Below, in pieces: positions 1 to 8,671 of a DNA stretch of 64,000 bases (within the stretch, counting starts at the first letter, position 1; the number at the start of each line of letters is the position of its first letter). Below the pieces are notes generated by a model. The model did not search any database. It was not told where the DNA came from and worked only from the letters and a program-made list of their open reading frames with translations. The translations under genes and the position numbers were made by a program. The stretch comes from Pyrodictium sp. (lineage in GTDB: Archaea; Thermoproteota; Thermoprotei_A; Sulfolobales; Pyrodictiaceae): positions 930,050 through 994,049 of the forward strand of contig JABXKE010000002.1 in NCBI GenBank assembly GCA_013540595.1, read 5' to 3'.

Positions 1-719
1 CACGGATATACTCTACCGAGTACCCTCGGAGTGCGGTTGCTAGAACTATCTCGTTCAACTGCCCGCTCAGGCTCGTCGAGAGAAGGCACATGGGCTACAA
101 GGTGTACGTGACCGACGGGACGCCGATAGACGCCTTCTACCTGGCTATAGGTGTACACGGGTTTCGTCCTGATGTCGTGGTCTCCGGAGTCAACGTGGGA
201 GAGAACCTCACGCTCCAGCACATATACTACAGCGGCACAGTGGCAGTGGCCATAGAAGCGGCTCTTCACGGCATACCTGCCGTGGCCTTCTCGGCAGATA
301 TTACGGGATACGAGGAGTTCGACGATCCTGTATTCTCTTCGGCTGTTAAGGTTCTTGCTAGGGAGCTCGTGTCCTATGTGCTGAGCAAGGGACTACCGAG
401 CGGGATCGACATGCTCTCCGTGAACATACCGTCGCCTTCCAGGATTAGGCCATGTGTGAGCCTATTGCCAGCTGCCAGGCTGCGATGGCGTGCGGAGTTT
501 GAAACAAGGCTTGACACGCGAGGTAGGCCATACTACTGGCTGAAGACTGTACCTCTCGAGGGAGAGGAAGGAACTGACGTCCACGCTCTGGGGAGGGGTT
601 GCACGGTGATAACGCCCCTGTCGGTAGACCTCAACGTGTCAGCGCGCGCCGGTCAATTAGAGGGTGTTCTTAGAAGCCTGGAACTACGCTTAAAGAAAGC
701 GCTGGGCAGCGCTGCGTGA
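1..719 (+). CDS. surE: 5'/3'-nucleotidase SurE, C-terminal part (cut by window start)
   Basis: SurE is a metal-dependent phosphatase that removes phosphate from nucleoside monophosphates. The reading frame is open from position 3, so the gene begins outside the window and the ATG at 90 is internal. The family signature is present: a segment ending in PLR, then TDGTPIDA, then SGVNVGENLTLQHIYYSGTV, which matches the SGxNxGxN...YSGT core. The N-terminal metal-binding DD motif lies outside the window. The next gene starts 15 bases downstream on the same strand. The family assignment is secure. Confidence 0.9.
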   Translation, partial: RIYSTEYPRSAVARTISFNCPLRLVERRHMGYKVYVTDGTPIDAFYLAIGVHGFRPDVVVSGVNVGENLTLQHIYYSGTVAVAIEAALHGIPAVAFSADITGYEEFDDPVFSSAVKVLARELVSYVLSKGLPSGIDMLSVNIPSPSRIRPCVSLLPAARLRWRAEFETRLDTRGRPYYWLKTVPLEGEEGTDVHALGRGCTVITPLSVDLNVSARAGQLEGVLRSLELRLKKALGSAA

Positions 720-734
720 GCTAGGGGCGGCTGA

Positions 735-2219
735 ATGGCTAGGGCTGGGAGGCCTCTTGTAGTTGCTGCGCTGAGGACCGTGCTCACCTTTCTTGCGCTG
801 CTCGTTACAGCTGCCTCAAGTATAGTGCTCGTTAGAAAGCTAGATCCGGCATCCTATGCAGCCTACCAGTCCCTGACTAAGCGCGCTACCCGCTACGCAT
901 ACCCCGTCTACGGTGTCTTCGCAGGGTGGATCTACAGGTACGCTGCGCAAAGGGTTCCAGGCACTATATCGGCAACTATTTGTGTTGCAGGTGCCGCTTC
1001 GCTAGCCGGATCCCTCGCCGCTGTGGTTGTTTCAGCTAAGCTAGGTCTGCACGCGGCATCTGTGGTCTCGGCACTTCTGGCTTTGGGGCTGTACACAGCG
1101 TTTGCTGTGCTGCAGATCCCAATGAACGCTGTGCGCCCCGTCAGATTCTCTGTAGCAACTTTAGCCTACAGACTGATGTACTCTAGCCTCGTAGTGCTCC
1201 TGGTGTACCTTGCAGGCGCAGGCCTTCTCGGCGCCCTACTGTCAGTGGTGGTGGCTGCCTCCGTTGGTGTGGGCCTTCAGCTGCTCTGGCTGCGGGGCCT
1301 AGACTCCTTCGGTGGTGGCTGTCCGACGGGCCTGCTCAAGGAGTGGCTGCGTGGTGTGCACGTAACGCTGCTGGGGGTTCTGGCCTCGCTCGTAGCGTCG
1401 CTTGATATAGCTGCAGCGTACCCCTTGGCTGGCAGCACGGTCGTGGCGGCATACTTTGCCTCGATAGCTCTTTTGGCGCTTTTTAGGGAGGCTGTGGGCA
1501 CCGGTATAGGGTACATTTCGGCCTACGTTCTCGGCGGAGGTAGCAGCCAGACGGCGCTGTCGGCGCTCCGCCTCTCCCTTTTGGCGACGGCGTCGTTGGT
1601 GGGGTATGCCCTGGCGTACCCCGACCACTTGATTCACCTTCTGAACCCGCAGTATGCTTGGGCCTCTGCCGCGGTCAGAGTTGCCTCGGCGGCTGTGTAT
1701 GTCGGGCTTCTGGCTTCTGGTTACATCTCCCTCGCGACGGGTCTTATCCGGGGCCGTGTAGAGGAAACCTCGCGTGAGCTTGCCAAGATCAATGCGGCCA
1801 TACTGCTTAGCCAGGCCTTCTACTTGGTGTTGGTGGTGATGGGCCTCTACGTGCTTGAGGACCCGGCCCTGGAGACTGCGTGGTGGGCTTCATCCCTGCT
1901 GCTATCTTCAATTGTGACGGCTTCTGTAGGCCTCCTCTACCTGTCTGGGGATGCTCGCAGCGGGGCCCTCGATGTTGCGAAGTGGTCGGTGGTGTACTTA
2001 GCAGCGGCGCTTGCATCGGCTGCTGTTGCTGCACCGCGGCTGGCCCCCCAGCGGAGGTTTTGGGATGAAGTAGTGGTACTGATTCCGAGCGTCGCTGTCC
2101 ACCTAACCCTCTACGTGCTCATAGTGGCGGGCTTAGACGCCTTTGCCAGGAAGGTGCTGAGAAGAGTGCCCCAAGCTTTGCTGGAGCTTCTTGCTGGCAG
2201 CTTGCAGGGAAGCCCATAA
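735..2219 (+). CDS. Polytopic membrane protein, polysaccharide-flippase-like
   Basis: This 494-residue protein is hydrophobic almost throughout, with roughly a dozen predicted membrane helices separated by short basic loops such as LVRKLDP. Size, helix number and the N-terminal pattern (AxxSIVLVRKLDPASYAAYQ) resemble Wzx/MATE-type flippases that move lipid-linked sugars across the membrane, but no diagnostic residue can be read. The start is an ATG 15 bases after surE, so the two are probably cotranscribed. Being a membrane transporter is near certain; the substrate and the flippase label are inference. Confidence 0.6.
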   Translation: MARAGRPLVVAALRTVLTFLALLVTAASSIVLVRKLDPASYAAYQSLTKRATRYAYPVYGVFAGWIYRYAAQRVPGTISATICVAGAASLAGSLAAVVVSAKLGLHAASVVSALLALGLYTAFAVLQIPMNAVRPVRFSVATLAYRLMYSSLVVLLVYLAGAGLLGALLSVVVAASVGVGLQLLWLRGLDSFGGGCPTGLLKEWLRGVHVTLLGVLASLVASLDIAAAYPLAGSTVVAAYFASIALLALFREAVGTGIGYISAYVLGGGSSQTALSALRLSLLATASLVGYALAYPDHLIHLLNPQYAWASAAVRVASAAVYVGLLASGYISLATGLIRGRVEETSRELAKINAAILLSQAFYLVLVVMGLYVLEDPALETAWWASSLLLSSIVTASVGLLYLSGDARSGALDVAKWSVVYLAAALASAAVAAPRLAPQRRFWDEVVVLIPSVAVHLTLYVLIVAGLDAFARKVLRRVPQALLELLAGSLQGSP

Positions 2220-2442
2220 CCTGCCTACCTTACTCCCAAGCCAGTCTACATTATCCCCGCGTACGCCCGTTGATATGAAGTCATAGTTATAGAAGCGATC
2301 TTCGTCCACGCTGAGGAGCATTAGATTATTTGTTGTAGCTGAAATGACTGGCTTAACAGCTAGCATTATTTAGCATTATTGTAACAAGAACCAGCACTAT
2401 ATTCTTCATGTCTGCTAATTTATGCGTTAAGATATGCATAGC
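2220..2442. other. Intergenic stretch between convergent genes
   Basis: This 223-base gap lies between the converging membrane protein and the anchored orphan protein. It becomes A+T rich towards 2330-2420 and contains only short unsupported frames. No RNA gene or clear terminator hairpin is seen. Confidence 0.4.
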
Positions 2443-3183
2443 TTATCCCCATAGTGGGGTGTTTGGCGGTACTATTAGTTCTCCGGTTGCTTTTTCCATT
2501 ATGGTGTGTTTGCATAGGTCTGCTACCATGAGGTAGTACTTGGTTTTGCCGTCTACTTGTATTTCTCCTCCGGCTAGTACCCAGCCCTTGCTGCAGCTGT
2601 CGTAGTATACCCCGAGGAGCACTATGTCCTTGATCTCGTCTGCTCCGATTAGCCTGAGGTACTGCTCGAAGAGGGGTAAGGCCTCCCTGAACTCGGGAGT
2701 TTCCACGTGTCCTCCTGGTAGTCCTGGGCCCGCGTCGACGTATGTCTTGTTGGCCTCGAGGTCTACAAGGACATCCATGCTCGCGGCCCAGAGCTTGCGG
2801 TGCACGTATCTCTGTGTCTTCCAGAAGTCGTAGAAGTCCCCCTCGACCCAGGCGCTCCTATTGAAGTTTATGTGCATAAGCGCTGCCCGGTGGCCCGAGA
2901 AGCTTGTGGGGATTATGTATAGGACATGGTAGCTGCCGTTATTCCTCTCCAACAACACGCGCACCAGGCTATTGTTGAGGGCTAGGGCCAGGGCTCTCTC
3001 CCTCTCCTCCTCAGTGAGGGGCGGAGGAGTGGTCACGTTCCCCGGCACGTGGCTCACGGGCGAGGGCTGAGCATTATAGAGGGAGGGCTGTAAGCCGCTA
3101 TGAGCCGCATAGGTGGCGAAGCCTACGAGCAGTACCCCCACAACAAGCGCAACCCCTGTCACAACACTCTTACTAGCACTCAA
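2443..3183 (-). CDS. Secreted, membrane-anchored orphan protein
   Basis: A 246-residue protein from a TTG start. Residues about 7-28 form one hydrophobic helix (VVTGVALVVGVLLVGFATYA), acting as signal peptide or anchor. A low-complexity Pro/Ser/Thr linker (about 32-56) follows, then a soluble domain of about 190 residues with two Cys (CSKGW, DLCKH) that could pair outside the cell. I do not recognise the family. A broken secreted-protein gene lies upstream on the same strand. Codon use matches its neighbours, so it is likely a real gene. Confidence 0.6.
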   Translation of the reverse strand: MSASKSVVTGVALVVGVLLVGFATYAAHSGLQPSLYNAQPSPVSHVPGNVTTPPPLTEEERERALALALNNSLVRVLLERNNGSYHVLYIIPTSFSGHRAALMHINFNRSAWVEGDFYDFWKTQRYVHRKLWAASMDVLVDLEANKTYVDAGPGLPGGHVETPEFREALPLFEQYLRLIGADEIKDIVLLGVYYDSCSKGWVLAGGEIQVDGKTKYYLMVADLCKHTIMEKATGELIVPPNTPLWG

Positions 3184-3238
3184 AGCAAACTACATTATCA
3201 TAAGCATACATATGTAGAGCAATTCCTCCATATAAAGA

Positions 3239-3861
3239 TTAGTATAATACAACGCTTATTTTAAAAAAGCAAGAAGTGTTGAGAAAAGTAGTGCATAGAG
3301 CCGTGTCACCCCATTCTCCTAATAGGGATGCAATTCGATTATCATTTTCTCCCCTCCACCCTCTCCTCACCACCAGAACCGGAGCTGCAAGAAGACCTCC
3401 AAACACCAGCATGGCGCCGAGCCACAGCCTAGTTAATGGGGTCGCCTCGTCTCCTAGCACCATGTCTCCTCTGCCTGTGCTGCCGCCAGCGGTCAGTGGC
3501 GTGAGCAGCGCGACCAGGCTCTGGTATTCCCCGGTCTCTCTGTTCCCAACGCTAACCGAGACTACAGCCGGAACGGCAGGGACCACGTTGATAGGCGCAG
3601 GGGGATCCTGCGTAGCGTCACGGAATTAATGAGAGGGAGGGGCGCCGGCGTCGCGGAAGCGTTCTCCACCCTCACGTCGGCGGGGACGCTAACCCCCATT
3701 CTGCCTATCAGCAGTCAGCTATCCATATCTTTGACAACCTCAACCTTTCCGTTCACGCCCTCTAAGATAACCATATTCCCGGATAGCAGCTTTCGATGGT
3801 ATCGCCCAGGCAGCTGCCGCGAGTAGAGTATCTCTCGTAGCAAATAAACGCTGCATGACAT
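3239..3861 (-). pseudogene. Decayed gene for a secreted protein with C-terminal membrane anchor
   Basis: No single frame covers this region, but coding-like pieces follow one another on the minus strand. From an ATG at 3861, one frame gives NMVILEGVNGKVEVVKDMDS and stops. The same frame continues after the stop with LIGRMGVSVPADVRVENASA. A second frame from about 3625 gives NVVPAVPAVVSVSVGNRETG and then a membrane helix (LWLGAMLVFGGLLAAPVLVV) followed by RRGW. This reads like the beta-rich end and anchor of a surface protein interrupted by a stop and a frameshift. The family is unknown. An alternative is a short intact gene from 3586 to 3239 alone. Confidence 0.4.
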
Positions 3862-3896
3862 TGACCGTAACCATGCAGCAAAGGAGGAGGGAGGTA

Positions 3897-3912
3897 GGGG
3901 GTTTTAACCCCC
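3897..3912 (-). terminator. Possible hairpin after tRNA-Arg
   Basis: A GGGGGTT/AACCCCC inverted repeat with a two-base loop sits 8 bases beyond the CCA end of tRNA-Arg. It could stop or mark the end of the tRNA transcript. The loop is very tight, so this is only suggestive. Confidence 0.25.
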
Positions 3913-3920
3913 AGATGGTG

Positions 3921-3998
3921 TGGCGGGCCCGCGGGGATTTGAACCCCGGACTACCGGCTTAGAAGGCCGGCGCCCTATCCTGGCTAGGCTACGGGCCC
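3921..3998 (-). tRNA. tRNA-Arg (anticodon UCU)
   Basis: A complete cloverleaf reads on the minus strand. The acceptor stem is GGGCCCG/CGGGCCC with discriminator G and an encoded CCA. The anticodon stem is CCGGC/GCCGG with loop CUUCUAA, giving UCU, and the T arm contains GGGGTTCAAATCCCC. No intron is present. Its first 15 bases overlap the last codons of the DUF434 gene, so its promoter must lie inside that coding sequence or it is processed from a shared transcript. Confidence 0.97.
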
Positions 3999-4700
3999 GC
4001 CGTCTCTGCACCATTCTTTATGCTGTTTCTCCAGGAGCTGGGGTATATTGTTTACTCTGCTTCCTAAGGTGTTGTCTCTCTGGAGTATGTAGCTTGCGAA
4101 GTCAAACAGCTTTCTAGCTCTCTTTGCGACGACTATGTCGCTGGAGGCTACAACGTAGCCCTCTCTGTTGGATAGCTCTATCAATGTTGTGTCAGCCCTC
4201 TTAGAAACAACGACCTGTAGGTGCTGGACGGCTCCCTTGAGGGCCCTTCTGAGGTAGGATGCCACCTCCCCACTTTTGCTGGGCTGGCTGTCCAGTACTA
4301 TTACGGCTTCTGCTGGTGCGAGCTCCTCCAGCCCGCGGCGAATCAGGTGCACGATCTTTTGTATGCCTTGCGTTACGGCTTTGGGCCCGCTCAGCAGCGC
4401 ATCGCGGGTTAGTCCGTCGGTGCACCTGTAGACGGTGTGTTTTTCGGTTGCTGCATAAACTGTTGTAAGCTGGTTGAAGCCGTCTATAGCGAGCTTTCCG
4501 CCCCTTAGGTCTGCAGGCTTAAGTAGCTTAGCTGCTATAGCCCGCGACTCCAGCCGGGAGTGGACGCACCTGTTGAGAAAGACCGCCTCCTCCCTGCTCA
4601 GCGCATAGTGCTGGGCCACAAGCTTCAGAGCGAGTGGCCTGCTGTAGCCACGTGACAGGAGAAAGTAGAGGTCGTAGAAGGCTTCAGGAGGTACTTGCAC
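3984..4700 (-). CDS. DUF434-family PIN-like protein
   Basis: A 238-residue protein whose layout fits the DUF434 family, with motifs of a PIN-like nuclease fold: KLAIDGFNQL, VIVLDSQPSKSGE, SKRADTTLIE and YVVASSDIVVAKRARKLFDF. Acidic residues sit at the ends of strands as in RNA-cutting PIN domains. The catalytic role is inferred. It starts 4 bases after alaS, so the two are cotranscribed. Its final codons (GGPVA, then TAG) are the 5' end of tRNA-Arg, linking the gene physically to a synthetase and a tRNA. A role in tRNA processing or decay is possible but unproven. Confidence 0.7.
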   Translation of the reverse strand: MQVPPEAFYDLYFLLSRGYSRPLALKLVAQHYALSREEAVFLNRCVHSRLESRAIAAKLLKPADLRGGKLAIDGFNQLTTVYAATEKHTVYRCTDGLTRDALLSGPKAVTQGIQKIVHLIRRGLEELAPAEAVIVLDSQPSKSGEVASYLRRALKGAVQHLQVVVSKRADTTLIELSNREGYVVASSDIVVAKRARKLFDFASYILQRDNTLGSRVNNIPQLLEKQHKEWCRDGGPVA

Positions 4701-4704
4701 AGCC

Positions 4705-7464
4705 TTATCCTCGCTTCACGATTTTGCTTAGAAGCTTCAAAACATCCTCTACCGTTTCCTTCGCGCGTGCAGCCGAGCCGCGTGCTAGGAGCGTTACGTG
4801 AGCTGGTCTTCCTCCTCCCCGCATTCCCTGCTTTGCAAGCTCCCTAGCTAGCAGCCTCAAATCGAGAAGCTTTGATGCCTCACTGCCTGCTCCGATTTCC
4901 AATACCAGGTCTTCGCCGATCTGCGTATAGGCTAGGGCTACAGCTCCGGCCTCGGCCTCAGAGAGTCTCTTCACAACCTCCTGGCGCACCTCTTCATCGA
5001 GGGGCTCGCGAACTGCGTATATTCTCACTCCCCCAAGCTCTATGGGATCTTGCAGTGCGGCTTTGGTGTATATCTCGACGAGCTTTGACTTTATTTTCTG
5101 GTACCTCCTTCTCAGCTCCTTAAAGTCCTCGTCTAGTTTCTCGAGTCTTCTCCTCAGTTCGGCTGTGCTTCCTCCAACTATCTTAGCAGCCTCCTGAAGC
5201 TCCTCTTCGAGCTCTCCTGCATACCTAGCGACCTCCGTTCCTGCTACGAGCTCGAACCGCACCACTCCGTCTTGGAGCTTCTCGACATTGACTATCTTTA
5301 TGGCGCCTATCTCGGCGGTGTTGGAGACGTGCGTGCCGAAGCAGGCCTCTACTTCCCAGTCCTCTGTGTGGATGATCCTTATCTTGGGATCCAGGGGAAC
5401 GCCTCCCTGGTATATTCTGAACCCATACCTTCTTTCCGCCTCGTTCCGGTCAAGCACTATGGCTTCAACGGGAATGCGCCTAACTACGACATGGTTTGCT
5501 AGCTCCTCTATCTTTCTGATTTCGTCCTTGGACGGAAGCTCGTAGTGGGTTATGTCGAGCCTAGCCTTGTGCTCCGTCTTTTCGGCACCCGCCTGCCAGA
5601 CGTGGTCGCCGAGAACCCTTCTTGCCGCTCCTAGCAGTACATGGACTGCCGTGTGATGTCTCATTAGCTTGTATCTTCTCTCCCAGTCTACCGCTCCCCG
5701 GGCTGGCCCTCCGTTGCAGGCCTGGCCAACCTCCCTGTCCAGTATGTGGACTATCACATTGCCGACCTTCTCCACTCCCACGACTCTATAGCGTTGTCCA
5801 CAGAGCTCTATCCACCCCGTATCGTGGAGCTGTCCTCCGCCGCGGGGATAGAACGCTGTGGCGTCCAGAACAAGGTATCTGCCGTGCGCGCCCAGAACTT
5901 TTGCCGCAAACTCTTGCATGTAGGGGTCTTCGTGGAACAGGCGGCGGGTCTCCGGGAACTGCTGCGCCCAGTGGGCTACATCGTCTGGTATCTTGGCTTT
6001 TTCGATACTTCTAGCTACAGCACCGCGGGCCCCGTGTCTATCTGCGACTAGCGAGTAGAAGTTGTGCGGGATCTCGACTTTAACGCCAAACTTCATACCA
6101 ATATCCTTCACGATGTCGGGAGGAATTCCGTGTGAGTCGTAGAGCTGTATCAGATCCTCTACGCTCAGTGTTTTAGCCCTCTTTATCCTTCGCTCAACCT
6201 CCCTCATCCCTCGCTTTAGAGCTTCGACAAAGCGTTTCTCCTCGAGGCTGACGACCTTGAGTATGTAGTCTAGCCTCTGCTCCATTTGGGGATAGTAGTC
6301 TGCCGCCCAGTATCGCGCTTGTGCCTCGATAAGAGGCTCTAGGCCCGTATCAGCCCCCAGGCGGTTTATTAGACGCAATGCGCGCCTTATCACGAGCCTT
6401 GCCAGGTACCCTTCTCCTGTGTTGCTCGGGACTATGCCATCGGCCAGCATTAGAGCGGCGGTCTTCGTGTGATCTAGGACGGCGTAAAGTGCAGCCTCTT
6501 TTTCCAGTATCTGGCGCACTTCCTTGTGGTCTAGACCGGTGTCTTCTGACACTCGGTGGTAGAACCTCTCGATGCTAGACGGATCCTCTGGATCCAGCCT
6601 GCCGACTCTCCTTGCAGCTGCCCACAGGATCTGAGACGAAGGCTCAGCTACGCCAAGAGCCTTCCTGAACTCTTGCATGAGGGGGCCATATATAGCATGG
6701 AAAGCTGTAGGCACCTCTTGGCTGAACCATGCCATCCGCTCTACGCCATAGCCTGTGTCCACGATTCGCAGCGGTATTGGCTCGTAGCCCTTCTCGGTCA
6801 CGCGGTACTGCATGAACACTAGGGTCGCCAGCTCAAGACCTCCTACGGTTACTTCAAAGCTGGGACCGGCGTTGCCTCCTCCCTCCCACCAAGACTCCTT
6901 GAAGGTGATCTTCTCGGGAGGTATTCCTAGCTCCTTCGTGAAGAAGTCGAAGGCTAGCTCAACGGTTTCCTCCTTCCAGTAGACTGTCTTATCGGGGTAG
7001 TTGAAGGCGTGGTGTGCAGCCATCTCGAAGCTTGAAAGGTGTCTGCCGAGCGTAAGGCCAACGTTGTCGATGTCCTCCAACCTTATGCTGGGCTGCACTA
7101 TTACGAGCGGATTGGCTGGTGGTGGCACAAGTCCCGACGTCACGTGAGGCTGGAAGACGACGATGCTTGCTATTGTTAGGTAGAGGTCCTCTCTCCACCT
7201 GGCAACGACGGGCCTCGGCTCAATGTACTCGTGCCCTCTCCTCTTGAAGAACTCTATGAACTTCCTACGTGCTTCGCTAACTGTTAGGTCTCTCAAGCGC
7301 GGAATCTTCCAGAAATAGTAGTCCACGCAGGGTGCGTCGTTGCAATGATCCTGCTCGGGGTCGAGTGTCCAGAAGAACTCGCCGCCTATCTTGCATCTTT
7401 TACGTATGAAACCGTTTCTCTTGAAGAACTCAAGCATGTACTCTTCGGCTTGTGCTTCTGGCAT
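4705..7464 (-). CDS. alaS: Alanyl-tRNA synthetase
   Basis: Charges tRNA-Ala with alanine and hydrolyses mischarged Ser/Gly. At 919 residues it has the archaeal AlaRS length. An N-terminal zinc-type segment (CKIGGEFFWTLD...CNDAPCVDY) precedes the class II core with FKRRGHEYIEPRPVVARW and the GGGNAGPSFEV segment. The editing domain carries RHHTAVHVLLGAARRVLGDH and CFGTHVSNTAEIG, supplying the His/His/Cys/His zinc set. A C-Ala coiled coil and DHH-like tail follow. It lies downstream of L10 after 116 bases and just ahead of the DUF434 gene. A matching tRNA-Ala (CGC) is at 42276. Confidence 0.97.
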   Translation of the reverse strand: MPEAQAEEYMLEFFKRNGFIRKRCKIGGEFFWTLDPEQDHCNDAPCVDYYFWKIPRLRDLTVSEARRKFIEFFKRRGHEYIEPRPVVARWREDLYLTIASIVVFQPHVTSGLVPPPANPLVIVQPSIRLEDIDNVGLTLGRHLSSFEMAAHHAFNYPDKTVYWKEETVELAFDFFTKELGIPPEKITFKESWWEGGGNAGPSFEVTVGGLELATLVFMQYRVTEKGYEPIPLRIVDTGYGVERMAWFSQEVPTAFHAIYGPLMQEFRKALGVAEPSSQILWAAARRVGRLDPEDPSSIERFYHRVSEDTGLDHKEVRQILEKEAALYAVLDHTKTAALMLADGIVPSNTGEGYLARLVIRRALRLINRLGADTGLEPLIEAQARYWAADYYPQMEQRLDYILKVVSLEEKRFVEALKRGMREVERRIKRAKTLSVEDLIQLYDSHGIPPDIVKDIGMKFGVKVEIPHNFYSLVADRHGARGAVARSIEKAKIPDDVAHWAQQFPETRRLFHEDPYMQEFAAKVLGAHGRYLVLDATAFYPRGGGQLHDTGWIELCGQRYRVVGVEKVGNVIVHILDREVGQACNGGPARGAVDWERRYKLMRHHTAVHVLLGAARRVLGDHVWQAGAEKTEHKARLDITHYELPSKDEIRKIEELANHVVVRRIPVEAIVLDRNEAERRYGFRIYQGGVPLDPKIRIIHTEDWEVEACFGTHVSNTAEIGAIKIVNVEKLQDGVVRFELVAGTEVARYAGELEEELQEAAKIVGGSTAELRRRLEKLDEDFKELRRRYQKIKSKLVEIYTKAALQDPIELGGVRIYAVREPLDEEVRQEVVKRLSEAEAGAVALAYTQIGEDLVLEIGAGSEASKLLDLRLLARELAKQGMRGGGRPAHVTLLARGSAARAKETVEDVLKLLSKIVKRG

Positions 7465-7580
7465 TGCGTCTGGTACCCGTTCAGTAGCATAGAAGTTAGA
7501 GATAGTAAAGTTTGCCTAACAGAAAACTCTGAAGAGCGGGATGGTGCAGAGGGTCTTTGGCGCGAAAGGGTGGGCGGTCT

Positions 7581-8612
7581 TTACATGCCAAAGAGGCTCT
7601 CCAGGCCTGCTGCCAGGTCTTCCTCGCTGGCTTCCTTCTTCTCCTCTTCCTCTGCGCTTTCCTCCTTGCTCTCTTCTTTCTGTGGCTTCTCCTCCACAGC
7701 TGGTACAGAGACAGGCTCTATGCCCAGCTCCTTCGCGGTGTCTCCTAGGGAGGCAATGACCGCGTATACCCTTGCAATGGCGGCTCTTATCACGTACTCG
7801 GCTGTTTCGTCTGTTACGTAGCCTGCTTCAATAGCCAGAGCGAGCGCTCTCCTAGCAGCAATAGGCAGAGCTATCTCCATAACCTGCGGCTCTGGATAGC
7901 CTAGCTCCACTCCAAGCATGAGAGCTGTCATGTGGGCTGAGGCCACGTTGCTTCTGTACTCTCCTAGATCTAGCCTTAGCTGATCCCCAGGTATCACTAC
8001 GCCCTCGTCGTACGCAACCTTTGGCTTCAGCTTTACTATCAGGGGCTCGATGCCAAGCTTTTGTAGCACGGAGGCTAGCTCAGGGCTTATAGTGTCGCCT
8101 GGCTTTGCCACAGTAGAATCCTTGGCCACCCAGATGGTGCCTCCCTGTACGCGTATCGGTATCTTCAGCTTGCCGAAGACGCTCATTATGGGTCCTGGCT
8201 TGAACCCTGTATCGCCTGCTGGAATTACTATTTCAGTCTCTGTTACGGCTCCTGGCTTTGCAGGTGCTGTTGTGTAGGTCTTGTCGAGAATGAGGGCTAC
8301 CTCATACGGGTTCAGCTCTGTGAATATGAACATGTTTGTTCCAGTCAGGTACTCTTCTAGAGGAGTTGGATCGATACCGGCATTCCTCAGCGCAATTTTG
8401 AACAGCGTGTTCTTTGCAACCCTCATTACGGCTTTATCTCCGAGCTTTTTGGCAAGCTTCTTCTTGAGCTTCTGGAGTTGTGCGGTTGGAACTCTCGTAA
8501 GGTCCACGAGGACTATGGTTCTATACTTCTTGGCAAGCTCTGTAAGCTCTTTGACCTCCTTCACTTTCCACTCCGGTATTCTCTGTGCCCTCACTGCTTG
8601 GGCAGCTGCCAA
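7581..8612 (-). CDS. rpl10: Large-subunit stalk protein L10 (P0/uL10)
   Basis: Base of the ribosomal stalk, binding 23S rRNA and L12 dimers. The body matches archaeal P0 (IPEWKVKEVKELTELAKKYR, VMRVAKNTLFKIALR) and ends in the acidic stalk tail EEDLAAGLESLFGM. A GTG at 8675 overlaps the L1 stop, but the extra 21 residues do not look like family sequence. A TTG at 8612 preceded by GGGGGT gives the typical start AAAQAVRAQRIPEWK and 343 residues, so I choose it. The usual following gene, L12, is absent; alaS takes its place. Confidence 0.93.
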   Translation of the reverse strand: MAAAQAVRAQRIPEWKVKEVKELTELAKKYRTIVLVDLTRVPTAQLQKLKKKLAKKLGDKAVMRVAKNTLFKIALRNAGIDPTPLEEYLTGTNMFIFTELNPYEVALILDKTYTTAPAKPGAVTETEIVIPAGDTGFKPGPIMSVFGKLKIPIRVQGGTIWVAKDSTVAKPGDTISPELASVLQKLGIEPLIVKLKPKVAYDEGVVIPGDQLRLDLGEYRSNVASAHMTALMLGVELGYPEPQVMEIALPIAARRALALAIEAGYVTDETAEYVIRAAIARVYAVIASLGDTAKELGIEPVSVPAVEEKPQKEESKEESAEEEEKKEASEEDLAAGLESLFGM

Positions 8613-8671
8613 TCCGCTACCCCCTGCGCCGAATGGAGGTCTGGAGAGAGGTTTAATACGTAGCGGGTGTC

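Noticed and set aside
1277-2034. Minus-strand frames inside the membrane protein gene
   Set aside because: They are rich in Ser, Arg and Pro with no protein pattern and lie fully opposite a well-supported gene.
2133-2366. A 77-codon minus-strand frame after the membrane protein
   Set aside because: Most of it lies opposite the end of that gene, and the rest is low in protein-like features.
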